From Thamnaconus septentrionalis (Eukaryota > Chordata > Actinopteri > Tetraodontiformes > Monacanthidae), in NCBI GenBank assembly GCA_009823395.1, contig CM020501.1:15340361-15404360 (forward strand): DNA of 64,000 nucleotides, written 5' to 3'. The translations under genes and the position numbers were made by a program. How positions within the stretch are numbered: position 1 is the first letter of the stretch; every line of letters starts with the position of its first letter. Positions 23,801 through 36,960 of this stretch are shown piece after piece. Below the pieces are notes generated by a model. That model was not told the origin of the DNA and searched no databases. It was given only the letters and a program-made list of their open reading frames with translations.

Positions 23801-24978
23801 TCCAGGTTTTTGGACAACAAAGACGACGTCTCTATCACCATTTTGGGACAAGCTGGAATGGCAGGTCTTCCAAGTGAGTGTTGAGACAGTTTGCAGGCTC
23901 AGAAAAATGTATGTTTCAACTCCAAATGATGCACTGTTGTACCTTCTATATTATTGGAAAGAGACAACGACAAGGTGGCCACGATGTGATCTTATTGGGA
24001 GGAAGTGGCAGCAGAGCACCAAAACAAACTGGTGCAGGTACTTCTCCAGTTGCCGAGAGCTCTACCCCCTGACCTTTGTTGTGTTACTCTTATCAAGCTC
24101 CCCCCGTGACTCTTTTGGTCTTTACCCCTGTGTATGACAAGTCATTTAAAATCCAAGCCAGCACAAGCCCATTCCAGCCGTCACTGGCCAATAGAAGGAT
24201 CCATACCGGAACTTGCTGCCAATGACGAGATGAACAGCCAGTCGTCCGCTGCTACAAACTCTAAACTCTCCTTCTTTAGCTGATGTGTTGCACTCAGGTA
24301 CACTTGTGATGTGCGTCGGTTGCAGCCTGAGGAGAAACGTCAAACAGTTTGTCAGTGGGCCAGTTTGGCAGCGCTCCTGGGAAATGTGGGAGTTTTTGGA
24401 AGTCTCTCGCCTTTTTTTTGGAAAGCTTGTTTACTGTTTAAAAACATATTTTTAAATTATTTAATGGTATTTTTTGATTTGTCTTATTTCTGTTTTAATA
24501 ATATTGTTACACAAATGCATCACTTATTTTGCATCATTCATAGATTTGTCAGATATGAATCTAGCAGGTGCCACAACGGGTGCTGCACTGCAGCTTCCAT
24601 AACACGGCGACTTGCATTAATAACTTTGCATTAATAACAGTGCAGTCATAGCACTAGAAAAAAAACCTGCCAGAGTTCAGATCTTAATGCCAGGGGAGAT
24701 TTTCAATATGTTGTCGTCAGTGGTAGTAAGCAACATCACTACTACACCCGAAAATGTCGCAGTTTGGTACTAAATATGCACCAAAACAAATGCATAGTTA
24801 GCAAGCACTGAGCCTCCACTGAGCAAATGAGGATTTAACAGAGGCACCGGGACCATCACAGCTTTGTGGACATTGTCAAGTGATGCATAATATTCAGCCA
24901 ATGAAGGCAGAAAAGAAGAGGAACTTCAAATTCACAAACAGGATCCCTCGACTGGCTGATGAACAAACAGCTGAAGAA
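20801..24978. other. Intergenic DNA, no gene seen
   Basis: T and A homopolymers (for example 21,441-21,461 and 21,727-21,742) and pyrimidine-rich tracts near 22,430-22,600. No exon with convincing coding texture or splice context was found. Confidence 0.4.
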
Positions 24979-24984
24979 CACACA

Positions 24985-25018
<34 letters not shown>
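24979..25018. repeat. (CA)n microsatellite
   Basis: About 20 CA units with one CCC interruption. Confidence 0.95.
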
Positions 25019-25021
<3 letters not shown>

Positions 25022-26019
25022 GTTCACCAAACTATCCAAGTGTTCACTCAGTTTCTTTGTTCTCTTTTACACTCAGATCACCACCACAGGTAGAAATAAT
25101 GACACCAACAACTCTCATCCAAAAATCCAACTTCATCCTAATTCCTTTAAAAACATTGGCAACTTTCTTGACGTCTCATCCGAGAGGGAGGGGAGAAAGG
25201 AGAAACATAAAAAACAAAGGAAAAACATCAAAGATGAAACACTTCAACAATCAGCCATCACTCAATTAGCGCTCAACAATTTCCCTCTCATGCGCTCCAG
25301 AAGGGAGCGTGCTGGGGAGGGGTGGCAAAGTCTTTGAAAAAAAAATCCTACTTTTTCTTTTATCACTTCATCTCACAGCAAAAAAACAATTTCTTCCTAT
25401 TATCCTCATGGCGGGGGGTCCACTGTCCTGCAAAGGTGCTCTGCCACGCTTTCACAGGCGGGGAGGAGGGGGCTCTTTCATTCAGCGGCACCTCGTAGCC
25501 CGGATACATTAAACGGAATCAAAGACGACATTTACATACGATTTTGCGTTTCATGTTTGAGGAGTTGAGACGGGAAAATGGCGCGAAAAGTAGCGCGCAA
25601 CTTTAACTTTTCTGAACCGCAATGGGGGAAAAAACAAGGAGGGAGTGGTGTGACTGAGGGAGGGGTGGGGTTGGGGGTGGGGTGCAGAATTATTCTCAAA
25701 GTTTTCCGTCGCAATTTTTTTTTCGCCTTTTGTCGTCTTGTCATCGCTCTCCCTCTCATCCAACTTTGCCGGGGAAGATGTGAAATTAGCGACACAAGCC
25801 TTTGAGCGAGTTCGCCACCCCCCCATCCGCCTCCCCCACCTTTCTTCCCTCCTCCTCTAATCAGAGCCGTAATCCAACGCTGGCGTGCAACAAGACACGT
25901 TTATCCTGGTTTGACTCGCGCATGGCGTCAGGTTCCCAGAGAGGATGAGGAATTGATCACTTTTTAGTTTTTTGTTTGTTTCATTAGCTCGCCGTTCCAT
26001 GTTTGTCTCGCCCATCAAA

Positions 26020-26450
26020 GTGTCACATCGCGGCGGCGGCCTCCTTGAAGAGTTTGCCGACTTTTTAGCGTTCCATATGATCAAACGTGGCGACAGCGCC
26101 TGACAGCAGGAGATGTTCTCGTCTCGTCTCCGTCTCTCTCATGGCGTGGTCGCGCTCCATCCAACCTCTCTCCCCCGCGGCGTCCGTGTTATTTTAACGC
26201 CTGTCATTTATGGAGCCGCTGCTCTACATTCTGCCTAGAGCTCCGCCGCTGCGCTACGCTACACTACCGTCCTTCTGGCTGCTTGTGGATGGACGCTAAA
26301 CATCTGACGGGCCCGCAGGAGGCACTTCTCTCCCACAATCTACTTGTGGAAAGATGAGATCTGATGAGGCGGCGCTGAGGCGTCCGCACAACTTTGAATG
26401 CTGATAAATAGGCGGCTAATTAAACAGCCCATTCGGTCTTTTAAAGATAG
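26020..26450. promoter_or_regulatory. Candidate conserved non-coding element
   Basis: Non-repetitive, CpG-bearing DNA with no open frame and words typical of developmental enhancers: TTTATGGAGC, TGATAAATAGG and GGCTAATTAAACAG (homeobox-like TAATTA). The call rests on texture only. Cross-species alignment is needed. Confidence 0.3.
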
Positions 26451-26569
26451 CTGAGTAGATGTGGACATGTTGGTGAGAGCAAAACTGTCAGATTAGTACT
26501 TGAAATTAAGAGATTTACAGAGATAATGAAAGTGTTTGGCTTCAGCTTCCGTCTTAATAAAGTCAATGT

Positions 26570-26810
26570 TCAGGAACTGGGTTAATATGGACAGGATCAG
26601 GAGTGATGACATCACAGGGACAGAGCTTGTTAGATGTTTTGGAGATAAAGTCAGAGTGGCCAGACTGAGATGGTTTGAACATCTGGAGAAGTGCAAGAGG
26701 TGGCTCTATCAACAGAGGGATGCTGAAGTTGGGAGTGGAAGACGAAGAGCAGATTTAACAATGGAGTAAAAGAAGACATCAAGTTAGTTGGTCTGCTTCA
26801 CATCACTGAA
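26570..26810 (+). mobile_element. LINE reverse-transcriptase C-terminal remnant
   Basis: One frame reads in part IRSDDITGTELVRCFGDKVR, VARLRWFEHLEK and SGRRRADLTME before a stop, then KEDIKLVG-like sequence in another frame. This is the conserved tail of fish LINE polymerase proteins that normally reads RLRWFGH then GRRKRGRPK. It is truncated and frame-broken, so inactive. Confidence 0.7.
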
Positions 26811-29800
26811 ATAAAAAAAGGGGCACAAGTCAACTTCAAACAATTTCGACCTCATGCAACAAGCTTGAGCAGTTTTGATAGTTGACTGAAGCAACAGTGA
26901 CTTTAGAGGCAGCCAAAGATCGAACACTGCGAAAAACACAAACTCAAAAGAGAAAAGTCACATGAGGACAAGCTGCTTTATAGACCAGAAAGGGGCAGGG
27001 CAATTGAAACCAGCTGCTGCATATTAAAGTGGGTCAGGTGATTGCAGATGGAGGGAAACTTAACAGGACCAGGTGCACAAGAAGAGCTACCAGAAGAAAT
27101 AAGGGTGGTGGTGGTGGGGAACTGAAGAAAGCAGGAAGTGAAAAGTTTGGGGGTCTTGGCAAAATAAAAGACATTAAGACGCAACCTTTTTATCCCATTT
27201 CTGCGGTTTGGTCTGACAAAGCTCATTGTTCAGGCGCAAATTTCCTGCTACCTTTCCACATAGAAAAACAAAAAACACCTTAATACAGAAGCAGTCTAGC
27301 ATGCAAGCATTAAAAATAATGCACATGTGACACTTCCACTGCATCGGTGTCAAGTCTCTTCATTGCTGTAATGAGGTGTAAAGGAAGCCAACTGTATAAA
27401 TGCATTTAACGGTTTCAGCAATAATAAGAAAGAAAGGGTTAGGGACACAAACCAACTTGTCACAAACTCACAAATTATTGAAACTTTGCATGTGAATATT
27501 TTAAGTTTAGACCAGAATAAATGACGTGTTGATGCATTACGGCTCGATAGTCTGACATTGAACACTAAAAATACAAATGTTAACAACAGTGAACAATGAT
27601 CATGTTTATCGTTTCCCGTCAGTTTGAAGTTGCTGCGAAACGCCACATGCTTCTGTTTTCTTTTGCGTTATTGCAAAGTTCCAAATGCTGCGAGGCTCAA
27701 ATAAAAAGAAAAACTGCCGCTTCAACTGCGGGTGCGATGATAATGTAACTTTGACAATAATGAAAGGAGAGCGCTGTTGACTGTAAAGGCACACTTGGCA
27801 GCATATGAAACACACTTTTCAAGTCTTTGCACAGCAGATATTTTGACTTGTTGTAGCAGGTAAAGTGCAGGTGTAACTAACAGTGCAGTGGAATCCTGTC
27901 AGAGGAAGTATGATTAATTACGGCTGTAATCAGCCCAGATCCTGCGCCGAGCTGTCAAAACGTCTGTATGCCTCTGCAGTGGAATCAGATCAACTGAAGA
28001 ACAACCTGCACTCTTAGACTACAACCCTGGCAATATTCATGAATCATCATTCCTGAATTAATTGCACATGTCTATCCACTATTATATGCATGCATGTATG
28101 TGCATATGTGTGTGTATGTATTTGTGTGTATATATATGTACACAATTATATGCACGTATTTCTTTGTGTTCTGCCAAAAAAGCTGGCGACGTGTGCCTTC
28201 ATGACAACTGGGACTGGCTTGTGCGTATAGAAAATGAATTCATGAATGATTAAGTAAAAAAAATAACAATACTGAGGTGAAGAAAACACAGCAACTTAAT
28301 ACACAACTTGATAAAAACTTTGTAGTTATGAATTGCTTGTTCCATTCATCGTTCTGTATTTATACCAAGTGACCTTTTGTCGCCCTTCCCGCCTCCCGGT
28401 ATAAAGCTAAAACGTTTGCCAAAAATCCCCCAGACCTTTAAAAGTTGAACAAACTGTTGCCTGTTCAATATTTAGAAAATGAGCAAAAGGCGTCTGAGCC
28501 GTGTCAACAAAGCTGTGGGCTAAACTGCAACCAAGTCGCTGACTGCAGCACCGCGGCCCCGGGCGGCCTGCACCAACTGTAACGGTTGGCTTCTGATTAA
28601 CCTGAAACACAACTTGAGGCTCTGCCAGTGGCCTTTCCATGGGTAAATTCCACATGTTGACATTTCATTTCATGTTAACAAAGCAACAACAACAAAAAAA
28701 AACCCCAACGCAACTCACAAAGTTTTTAGGATCCAACAAGTCAACTAGTCGTTCCCGGAGGAAAGGCCAAAGTTCAGGCAGACTAACAGTCATCTTACAG
28801 CTAGAAGGGTTCAGTGAGGAGTGAGCACGCAGGAAGCAAATTTATTGTATGAGAATGCTCCACTGAAAAATAAAGATCTGAATACAGGACCCTAAAATAC
28901 AATCTATGTTATTGTGTATGTGTAAAGAATTTCCTATGTTTTCACAAGGAGATGCTTGAAAAGGTGGCAACACAAATAACATTCTCATGAGGACTTTCAC
29001 TGCAGCATAACAAGACGTAAACCCTGGAAAGTGTAAAGTTAAATCATCCAACCTGTAGCTTGATTGTTCATTTTTATGTGAGTATTTATTTCATATTTAT
29101 TTAGTTTTATGTCAAAAATCTGCAAGCTACTTTGAACCACATCAAAATTTCTGAGCTTCAAACCACTGACTGTAAGTAAAGATGGATGTCATTGTGATGT
29201 GAATACCAGTCCTGAAGCCTGGAGATTGGTTAGTTTAACATTTCGAGTCTTTATGCAACCATTTTTGGTGGCCCCTACTAGCCAAGCAATACCACCTCCA
29301 CGTTGGCCACCTTTATGAAACCGGATGCTCCATCCATCTTTTGATACAGTCAGTGGTTCTGAACTCCTTATCAACTTTGCGTTAAGTACTTAGCAATAGC
29401 AATCAAGGCCAATGCTAACACTGTCTTGAACTGGTTGTATTTTCAAGAATGTGCTTGTCCACGTCACATCTTGGCAGGAGCTCACGGTTGTGTTACTTTC
29501 CTGCAGGTGTTGTGACCTTTTCAGACCAGCAAAGCTGCCGTGAGTACACACAAACCCTCACCCCTGCCCCCTGCCCTCTGACACCTTAGCTTTAGCCCAT
29601 TGCACCCTCCATGTTAGCTTCCATTTAGCCTTCATCTCACTTTGAGGCTCAAACCTGCAACCCTCCTTTTCCCCGTTCTTTACTCCCCCTCCCTCGTCCC
29701 TGTGCCATATCGTTATCTCCTTCCATCCCTCCCTCACCCCTCCGTCCCTCCCCTCGGGTTTAATGAAGTCTGCTCTTTTGTAATCTTCCAGCGATCGGGC

Positions 29801-30790
29801 CCTCTCACCTCCCCTCTCTGACTCAGGTGTGTGCTGGAACAGAGGGCCATTGTTCTGCGGATCCTCCGCTGAAGCCTGCCTGGCACAAGAACGCACCTGC
29901 AGCCAACAATGATACTTTTATTCCCCGCGCACACGCGCGCAAGCACGCACGCACACGCACACACGTGAACCCTCACACGACACGCCGACCAAACAAGCTC
30001 TGGGACGGCACCTGCATGCGGAGGGCGTCTACAGTCACATCTCGTTATCTCTAAAGTCACAAAACAGGGGAAAAAAAAAAAAAAAAACGAAGACGGTGCC
30101 GCCGCTGCTGCTGCTGGTGGCGGCTGGTGGGGAGGGGAAGACGGAAGGGGGTGGGATGACACGTAACATGACCAACTTGTTGTCTGCGCAAGCCGGTGTC
30201 ATGTTCAATTACTCCTGACAGGGGGATCGGCGCCGCAAACGAGTTAATAATCCGCCTGATGTTTGGTTCAGGCTGCATCGAGACGTAACCACTTCTTTCC
30301 GTCCTCCACCCCCCGCCCCCAGCCACATTTAGCTCAGTATTGAAAAAAATCAAAGGTGATGCCCAGCGCACCACAGCACGGTGGTCAGCGGTGGGGGGGT
30401 GAGGAGGGTTGAGGGGGGAGTTTCCAGTCCATCTGCTGCAGTTTACGTTTTAAGGAAACGGTCAAACGATCCGGCCTTTGTCTTCCCCCACCGGTGAAAT
30501 CCGAGGTCACGCTCTCAACCCCGGGGTCCGGAGGGATGGGGGAGGGGGCAGCGGTGCCGACGAGGGCTAGATAGATAAACAGCAAAAGAAAAACAGAGAG
30601 AGGAGAAGTGGAAGAGCAGGGACGAGATACAGGAGGAGAAGGTGGGGATAAGAAAACAAGGGGTAATAGAAGAAGAGAGCGGAGGGGGAAAAAAGCCGGA
30701 GCTCCGTCTCTCGTGGCTAAGATGTCACTCCGGCATCACCTGCGAACAGGTGCAGGCCTGCAGGCAGGCTTTTCTGAGGTCTCAGATATC
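26811..30790. other. Intergenic DNA, no gene seen
   Basis: Mixed composition. Short purine-pyrimidine alternations lie near 28,075-28,150 and CpG-rich, repeat-interrupted DNA near 29,800-30,150. No exon or RNA gene was recognised. Confidence 0.4.

Positions 30791-30818
<28 letters not shown>
30791..30818. repeat. (GT)n microsatellite
   Basis: About 14 GT units. Confidence 0.95.
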
Positions 30819-30821
<3 letters not shown>

Positions 30822-30937
30822 AGGAAGGCAGCATTAACTCCTGTTGTGATAGGATTTCACCTGAACGTATACAGTAAACACTCTCTCGACCGGAGAGGAC
30901 ACAAGGCAGCGTCGCCGCCCAGGCCCGAGGCGAGACC

Positions 30938-31027
30938 GTGTGTGTGTGTGTGTGTGTGTGTGGGCCGCAGCCACAATACATGTCAAATATTTACAATAAA
31001 GACAAGGAGAGAGAGAGAGAGAGAGAC
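30938..31027. repeat. (GT)n and (GA)n microsatellites close together
   Basis: A GT run at about 30,938-30,961 and a GA run at about 31,007-31,026, separated by unique sequence. Confidence 0.9.
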
Positions 31028-31644
31028 AGAGAAAGAGAGGTGTCCACGCGGACTCGTTCCAGTGCGTACGGAACGTTGCGGCTCGTGTGAATTCGCAGAC
31101 GAAGAGGAGGCACGGCGGGGGTGAAATCACGCGATCGTCCCTAACCCTCATCAAAAACCTTGACGCCGAGTTCAGAGTTCACCACCTCAGCGTTTCAGTA
31201 GGCGCTTGCAGGCTTCCGGAGCCTGAAACCTCCAGTTTGCGGCGGTGGTGAGGGGAGGGGTTGGTGGGGGGTGGGCGGGTTTGGGGCAAACACTGTAGAG
31301 TGGTGAAGTATTTTGAGAATCATCTAAGTGGGTTATACGCTCGTCTGACGCTGGAACGTGAAGAGGGGGAGAAAAAAGGGAGGGAAAGGGGGTATGGGCG
31401 GAGGGAGGGAGGGAGGTGTGTGTTGGTGTGGGTGGGGGGGGTGGGGGGGTGTATAGGAGGCCTTTTGTAATTCTACATGTGACAGGAGCGAAGCGAGGGA
31501 TGGAAATAGAACAATGGGAGAAATGCTGAGCTTCTGAGGAGGCCCTCAAAGACTTCCAACTCAGAGGCTGATAAAAGCCCCTTCTACTTCGTATCCCTGC
31601 AGCCCCTCCCTGCTCCTCTTCCTCCTCCTCCTCTTCACTGACGC

Positions 31645-31684
31645 ACACACACACGCACACACACACACACACACAGACACAGAC
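31645..31684. repeat. (CA)n microsatellite
   Basis: A CA run with one CG interruption. A CCT-rich patch lies just before it. Confidence 0.93.
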
Positions 31685-32637
31685 ACCGACACACGTCGCT
31701 CTCAAAAGAGAATATCTTCAATCCTCGCCCGCTCGCTCGCGTGCCGGCAGCCGAGCGGCGGATCGCCGGCCCGTGACGACGGTGACGGTTTCAAGCTGAG
31801 GAGACGTCTTGAAACAGAGTCACGGCGGTGTCACATCCTGATCGCGGCGGCATGAAAGCAGAGTAAACACGGCAAAACATGCCAAGAATTTTTTTTTTTT
31901 TTCGGGGGTCCAAAAATCTCAGAGAGAGCCACGCAGCGATGCAGCAGGCGGGAGGGTGCGAGCGACTGAAGAGCGAAGCCGCCTCCATCCGTCCTGACAG
32001 AGGACTCACTGTACACACTGTGACTCCAGCAGCAGCAACATGAGGCTCACTGAGGTTCCACTGGCATCTAATCCTGGCGCGGCTGGAATAAACTGCTAAC
32101 TTCCAATGATTTTCGCATTAAAAACACGCCACAATAAAAACTTTTCTTCCTCTGACTACACAGCTCACTTCATTTTGCCTGAAAATGAAAAAAAAGAAAG
32201 AAAGACTGTGATGATAAAGCCTGAGGTTGGAACATATAAGATAAAAAGCCTCTTTCAGGTGCAGGTCACAGTTTATGAAATCTGTTTTCAAACTGCAGCT
32301 GACATTTGGACTTGCTGAATCTGCTGAAATATCTGAATTTGTAAGGTTTCACCCAAATCATTTTTTGATGTTATTTAAAGAAAGTTTACAGACTCCGCCC
32401 TAAACAATTACTTTTTTTTTTCTTGTGACAGTTCAACTTTAGAACATTAAAGGTGATTTAACATACCAGGACTAACTACCATCTGATCTTGCAATTTTAC
32501 AATTACATTAGTACAAAGATAATAAAGCTGCTTTACCTTTAATTTACCTTTATCTAATTTCAGATCTTCTGATAACTAATCATTATTATTTTTATCACCA
32601 TACAATTAATTGTACAAAAAAATCCTGTTCCAAATTG

Positions 32638-32638
<1 letters not shown>

Positions 32639-32673
<35 letters not shown>
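32639..32673. repeat. (CA)n microsatellite
   Basis: About 17 uninterrupted CA units. Confidence 0.95.
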
Positions 32674-32677
<4 letters not shown>

Positions 32678-34074
32678 AAACCAAAACAAAACAAAAAACA
32701 ATTGTTTACAGCCTCCCACGTGCTTCCAGCTAAAATAGATGTTTTGTTAGGCCTCCCACGTGTTTGGAAGAAGAACACCTGGTTAGAGGCGTCGTCAGTC
32801 ACCTGGTGTCAGCAAGAAAAAAGGCATGCTGAGAAATGCACCAAAAAGGAAGTAGATAATGGACTTTTCTCATTTGCTGGGGTTTATAAATGGCCTCCTT
32901 GCTTGGTTCTCTTTGACTTGGAGGATTGAGGCCACCAGGTGGCCACCAATTGCAGACTGAGTGATCAGATTTCACACACTTTGAGACAATTGGTGAGACT
33001 TTAACCTCTGAAAACCAGTCAAAAACAAATTGCATGTGTTTCCTCCTCCACCAAACCAACAACTTCCATCAGACACAACCAAATCTTTTCATTGCCACCT
33101 CCTCTTCTTCCTCCACCTCCTCTTCATCCTCCTCCTCTCAGCCTTCGCCTGCTGATGCCATTATCTGGTTTTCACGTGTGTTTTCATTTCCGCCGTCTCT
33201 GCAGCACTTCACGCTGTCGCACAAGAACTTTCCTCCGCTTGCGACTTCCCTCCTTCTCCGTCCGACCCATGTTGAGATGGCAGGGGAGCTAATTAGAGTC
33301 GCGCGGCCTTGGAAGTTAAGGAGTGGTGGGGGTGGGTGTGGGAGGGTGGAGGAGTGGATGGGTGGGGGGTGGCCAGCTCGCCGGCGGACCCATGGCGACT
33401 CGGTGCGACATGATTGATTGGGGCTGTCAGCAGTGCCCAGCTGGGCGCCGGCGCACGGCGACAAATAAAGGATTACAACGTCTCGCGGTAACGCCCCCCC
33501 GCCAACGCCGCCACCATTGTTGGTCCCCACATCAAAGCACAAAAGGGGGGGGGACATTAGCATTTTTAATCAGAGGCGAGGCCGGCCGCTGCGCAGGCAC
33601 CCGGTGCTGGATGCCTCCTTTAATCTCCGGACCCCCCCCCCCCCAACCTCCATCTCACCCTCCCTCCGCCCTCCCTCCACCCTCAAAAGTGCTGCAGACA
33701 AAACAGAGGCTCCCGTCGCCTGTGTGTACTATTTAATGCAAACGCATACATCACTCGAACGCGGCGTTGCTGCCACGGGCTCCGCAGTGCGACCCGGCGG
33801 TGGAAAATTAACGAGACGCATGTGCAGTCAGACATCAATTAGCACTCGAGTGTTTGCCGCCGTTGCGCCGGACAAAAGTCTGGGTCCTTCTTTCTTTCTT
33901 TTCTTCCTTTTGTGTTGTTCTGTTTTGTTTTGTCTTCAGCCGAACAAACGGGACGACCGCGAGGCGTTTTGTCCTCGGCCGCCCGGCCCGTGGCTTCCCC
34001 CCGGAACACGCAGATGGATAATTGGGCCTATCCTCGCGGCCGGGAGCGGGGGGTGGGGGGGCAAGGGAGGGTTG
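32674..34074. other. Intergenic DNA, partly GC-rich, no gene seen
   Basis: G- and C-homopolymer-rich from about 33,310 to 33,670 and CpG-rich to 34,070. Long open frames here come from low stop-codon density in GC-rich DNA. None has recognisable domains or clear splice boundaries. Confidence 0.4.
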
Positions 34075-34310
34075 CAAAGGACGACGCTAATTCCATTCAT
34101 AAAAGGGGTCTTCCGCTAATTACACACGCAGTTGCTCTCTCTGGCGAGTGAACAATTGCACAGCTGAGTGGTTAAGGTTAAAGGGAGCGGCGCTCGCGTC
34201 TGGAATCAAACAAGATTAGCTCTCATTGGCGAGGCCTCGCAGTCCTCGCAGGAATAATTTACCCAATAAAGTACCTGACAGCCTCCTCTTTAGAATCAGC
34301 TCAGTGCTGT
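34075..34310. promoter_or_regulatory. Candidate conserved non-coding element
   Basis: Non-repetitive stretch containing CGCTAATTACAC (homeobox-like), GAACAATTGCACAGCTG (a SOX-like ACAAT next to an E-box CAGCTG) and AATCAAACAAGATTAG. The cluster suggests an enhancer. No coding frame. Confidence 0.32.
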
Positions 34311-36432
34311 TAAGGCAAAAAAAAAAAAAAGGGTCTCTCGAAAAGCTGGGAATGACTCTTAGGACTCCACGTCCACCCCTGATTACCGCTTCTTGGAGAT
34401 TTAAGCAAAATAGTGCACAGAAAATAAGGATTTTATTTTCGTTTTGGCGCAAAAAGGATCATGCAGTCATTCACAGCCACACTTTAGTCACTGTTTGGCG
34501 CCAAAACAAAGAGTGACTCACTGAAGGAAAGGCAGAGGAAGTGAGAGGAGAAAACTTGGGCCATTTGTGTTTTTTTTGTGTTTAGTCGATAAACTCTGAA
34601 TCACCGCACGTTCATGCTAAACAGCTTGCAGGACATTTCAAGGGACTTGGAATGCTGCTTTCCTGCCACAGAGAGCCCAGTGACTCGTGACTCACTTCTA
34701 GTGCACCGACACGACTGCGAACCCACTCTCACTGCTGAACCTCACTGCTGAATCTCTCGTCTGCGTCGCATTCAAGGACCCTACTGCTGACAACTAAAGA
34801 GACGCTGGTCTGCTTTGTTTCCAGTGCGGCGCTCATGAGTGAAGCTGTCATCGAATCAAAGGCGAACAATCAGCAAACATGCCGGCTGTCAGAGGCGCGC
34901 CGACGATTTGATCACTCGTCCTGATGTATTGGCAGCAATTGGAACGCCTTTTGAAGCGCAGCAAAACTTTTGTAAATAGTTGCGAGCGACTTACACGGCA
35001 GATGACAAAAATAAATGAGATGAGTGACACTCTTCTGTTTCCCTTAACTGACGGCGTGAATCTCTTGAGATGTATTTCAGCTTAAAGAGCGAGTTGGCGT
35101 CCAGAAATAGTCGACGCCCGTCTGTCGCCTGACAACACATTCGGTCAATATGAGGATCAATAGATCATTTACATATTATATAATGATCCGCCGCCAAAGC
35201 AAAACAAAACCTGACAGTGTTTTGGCAGGCGTATTATATTTTTTTGATATTATATCAAAAATATGATGCAGACAATTTTTGCAAAGAGAAAATACAGACA
35301 TATGTTCAAACTCCCTCTGAGGCTTTTCAGCTCCTCTCATCAGAGAGGCTGGTCCGGACAGAAAAGTCCAACTTTTCAACTAATGAGTGAACAAAATGCT
35401 TTCGAAAACCATCCGTTACTTGTTCATAATCAACAAAAAGGCTAGTGACGACAAATAAGAAAATTTCAAACTCTGTCTTACATTATTACTGACTACTTAC
35501 TTACTTACCCAACTGGATTGAAGCTGATTTGCTGATACACAAAGAAAGCCAGCGGATCCTTGGAAGGAGGCAACAGCAATGCGGGGAAAATCTACATCGT
35601 ATTTTTTTGCGGATCGGGAAATAACCCCATCCCTAGTTTCCCCACAGCGCCGTCAGCCTTAAAGACCGACAGACGCTCCATAAGTGGGCCGATCACACTC
35701 ACACCTGACTCAAGTGCTCCCCCCCTCACCCCGCCTCTTCCCTCCCTGGCAAATTGTTTTACCCGTTGACAAATCCTAACGACCTAGCGTGTCAGAGTTC
35801 CTTCGAGGGGATGGGGTGGAAAAACGTGTCGCTCGTGAAAAATCACCACTTAGTCGCATGATCAATGCCTTGCCAGAGAGGCAAAAAAACAAAAAAAAAC
35901 CCTGAAGATCCCGAAACAACAAAAGCAAAGGAGTTTAGTGGGGCGGGCGGCTGAAGGAAACAGGGCCTAATCTGCATGATCATCACTGTGGCGTGCTGCT
36001 TGTGATCAAATACTGAGGGGGGCTAAATAATAGATCACAATGGGGCCTGTCAGTGCCTTTTGTTTTGATGTGAGCCCTGTGATGAGGCGGAGAATGTGCC
36101 TCGCAGTTTAACTTACAGACAAGCGCTCGTCTACAGTAGAGTGGCACATTTGCCCTGTCACCCGCTGCCGCCGCCGCCGCCGCACACGACTTGATTTGGG
36201 GAGAGGAAGAAGGGAAGCGGGATGAGAGGGAGCTGTCACACGGCGAGGGCTCGGCGCGACGGCTGCTAAAATTAGACGGCGGCAACGTTTTTCAGGAAGG
36301 AAGGAGGGAGAGAGAGAGAGACGGAATGAAAGTGAACAAACCGAGGCAAAGGTTGTCTCACCCCGCCGCAACTGGTATGACGACTTTGAAAACAGCCGCC
36401 CTGTGATGTGTTGAGGGAATGAAAGAGACGAC

Positions 36433-36441
36433 GCGCACACG

Positions 36442-36478
<37 letters not shown>
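36433..36478. repeat. (CA)n microsatellite, CG-interrupted
   Basis: A CA run of about 45 bases with CG steps at its start. Confidence 0.94.
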
Positions 36479-36482
<4 letters not shown>

Positions 36483-36579
36483 AGGCAGGAGGGAGCAAAT
36501 GGGGCACTGATTACAGTGCTGAGGAGGGGAAAAGAGAGCAAGGGGCGGGCAGAAAACAAACTCGAGTCATCATCGCTAA

Positions 36580-36960
36580 TCATGTTGTCACACTTTGATG
36601 TGTCAGCGGCGCACACACAATATTTCTATCATTTATGACTTTTAGCGGGGCTGCGTGATGGCAGAGGATTACATTTGTCAGTCCGGGAGGGAGGCTTTGA
36701 AAGAGATATGCTAATTTAGCCAAGGAGCAAAAAAGAACAACATCAAATATGTACCAATGAATAGCCATGGGACTTTCAAGTCTTAATATCCCTCAGAAGC
36801 GCTTTATCTCTCGGCGCCGCAACCTGCGTTTACAGCGCAAACAGGCGAAGGAGCCGTTTTGCCGCTTCAAAAGCGCCGCCTGGCCGCGACTTTAATTCCC
36901 GATCAGGCTCAATGAAGGTTATCTGCCGGACCACTAATGAAACAAAGGCGGGCGCACGTA
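36580..36960. promoter_or_regulatory. Candidate conserved non-coding element
   Basis: Unique DNA with ATATGCTAATTTAG (POU/homeobox-like), GGTTATCTG (GATA-like on the reverse) and AAACAAAGGCGG (a TCF/LEF-like ACAAAGG). No open frame with coding texture. If it serves the nearby Wnt-feedback gene axin2, the TCF-like site would make sense, but that is inference. Confidence 0.32.

Noticed and set aside
33323..34119. Overlapping long open frames in several phases
   Set aside because: They lie in GC-rich, homopolymer-rich DNA with few stops. All phases are open at once and none has domain or codon structure.
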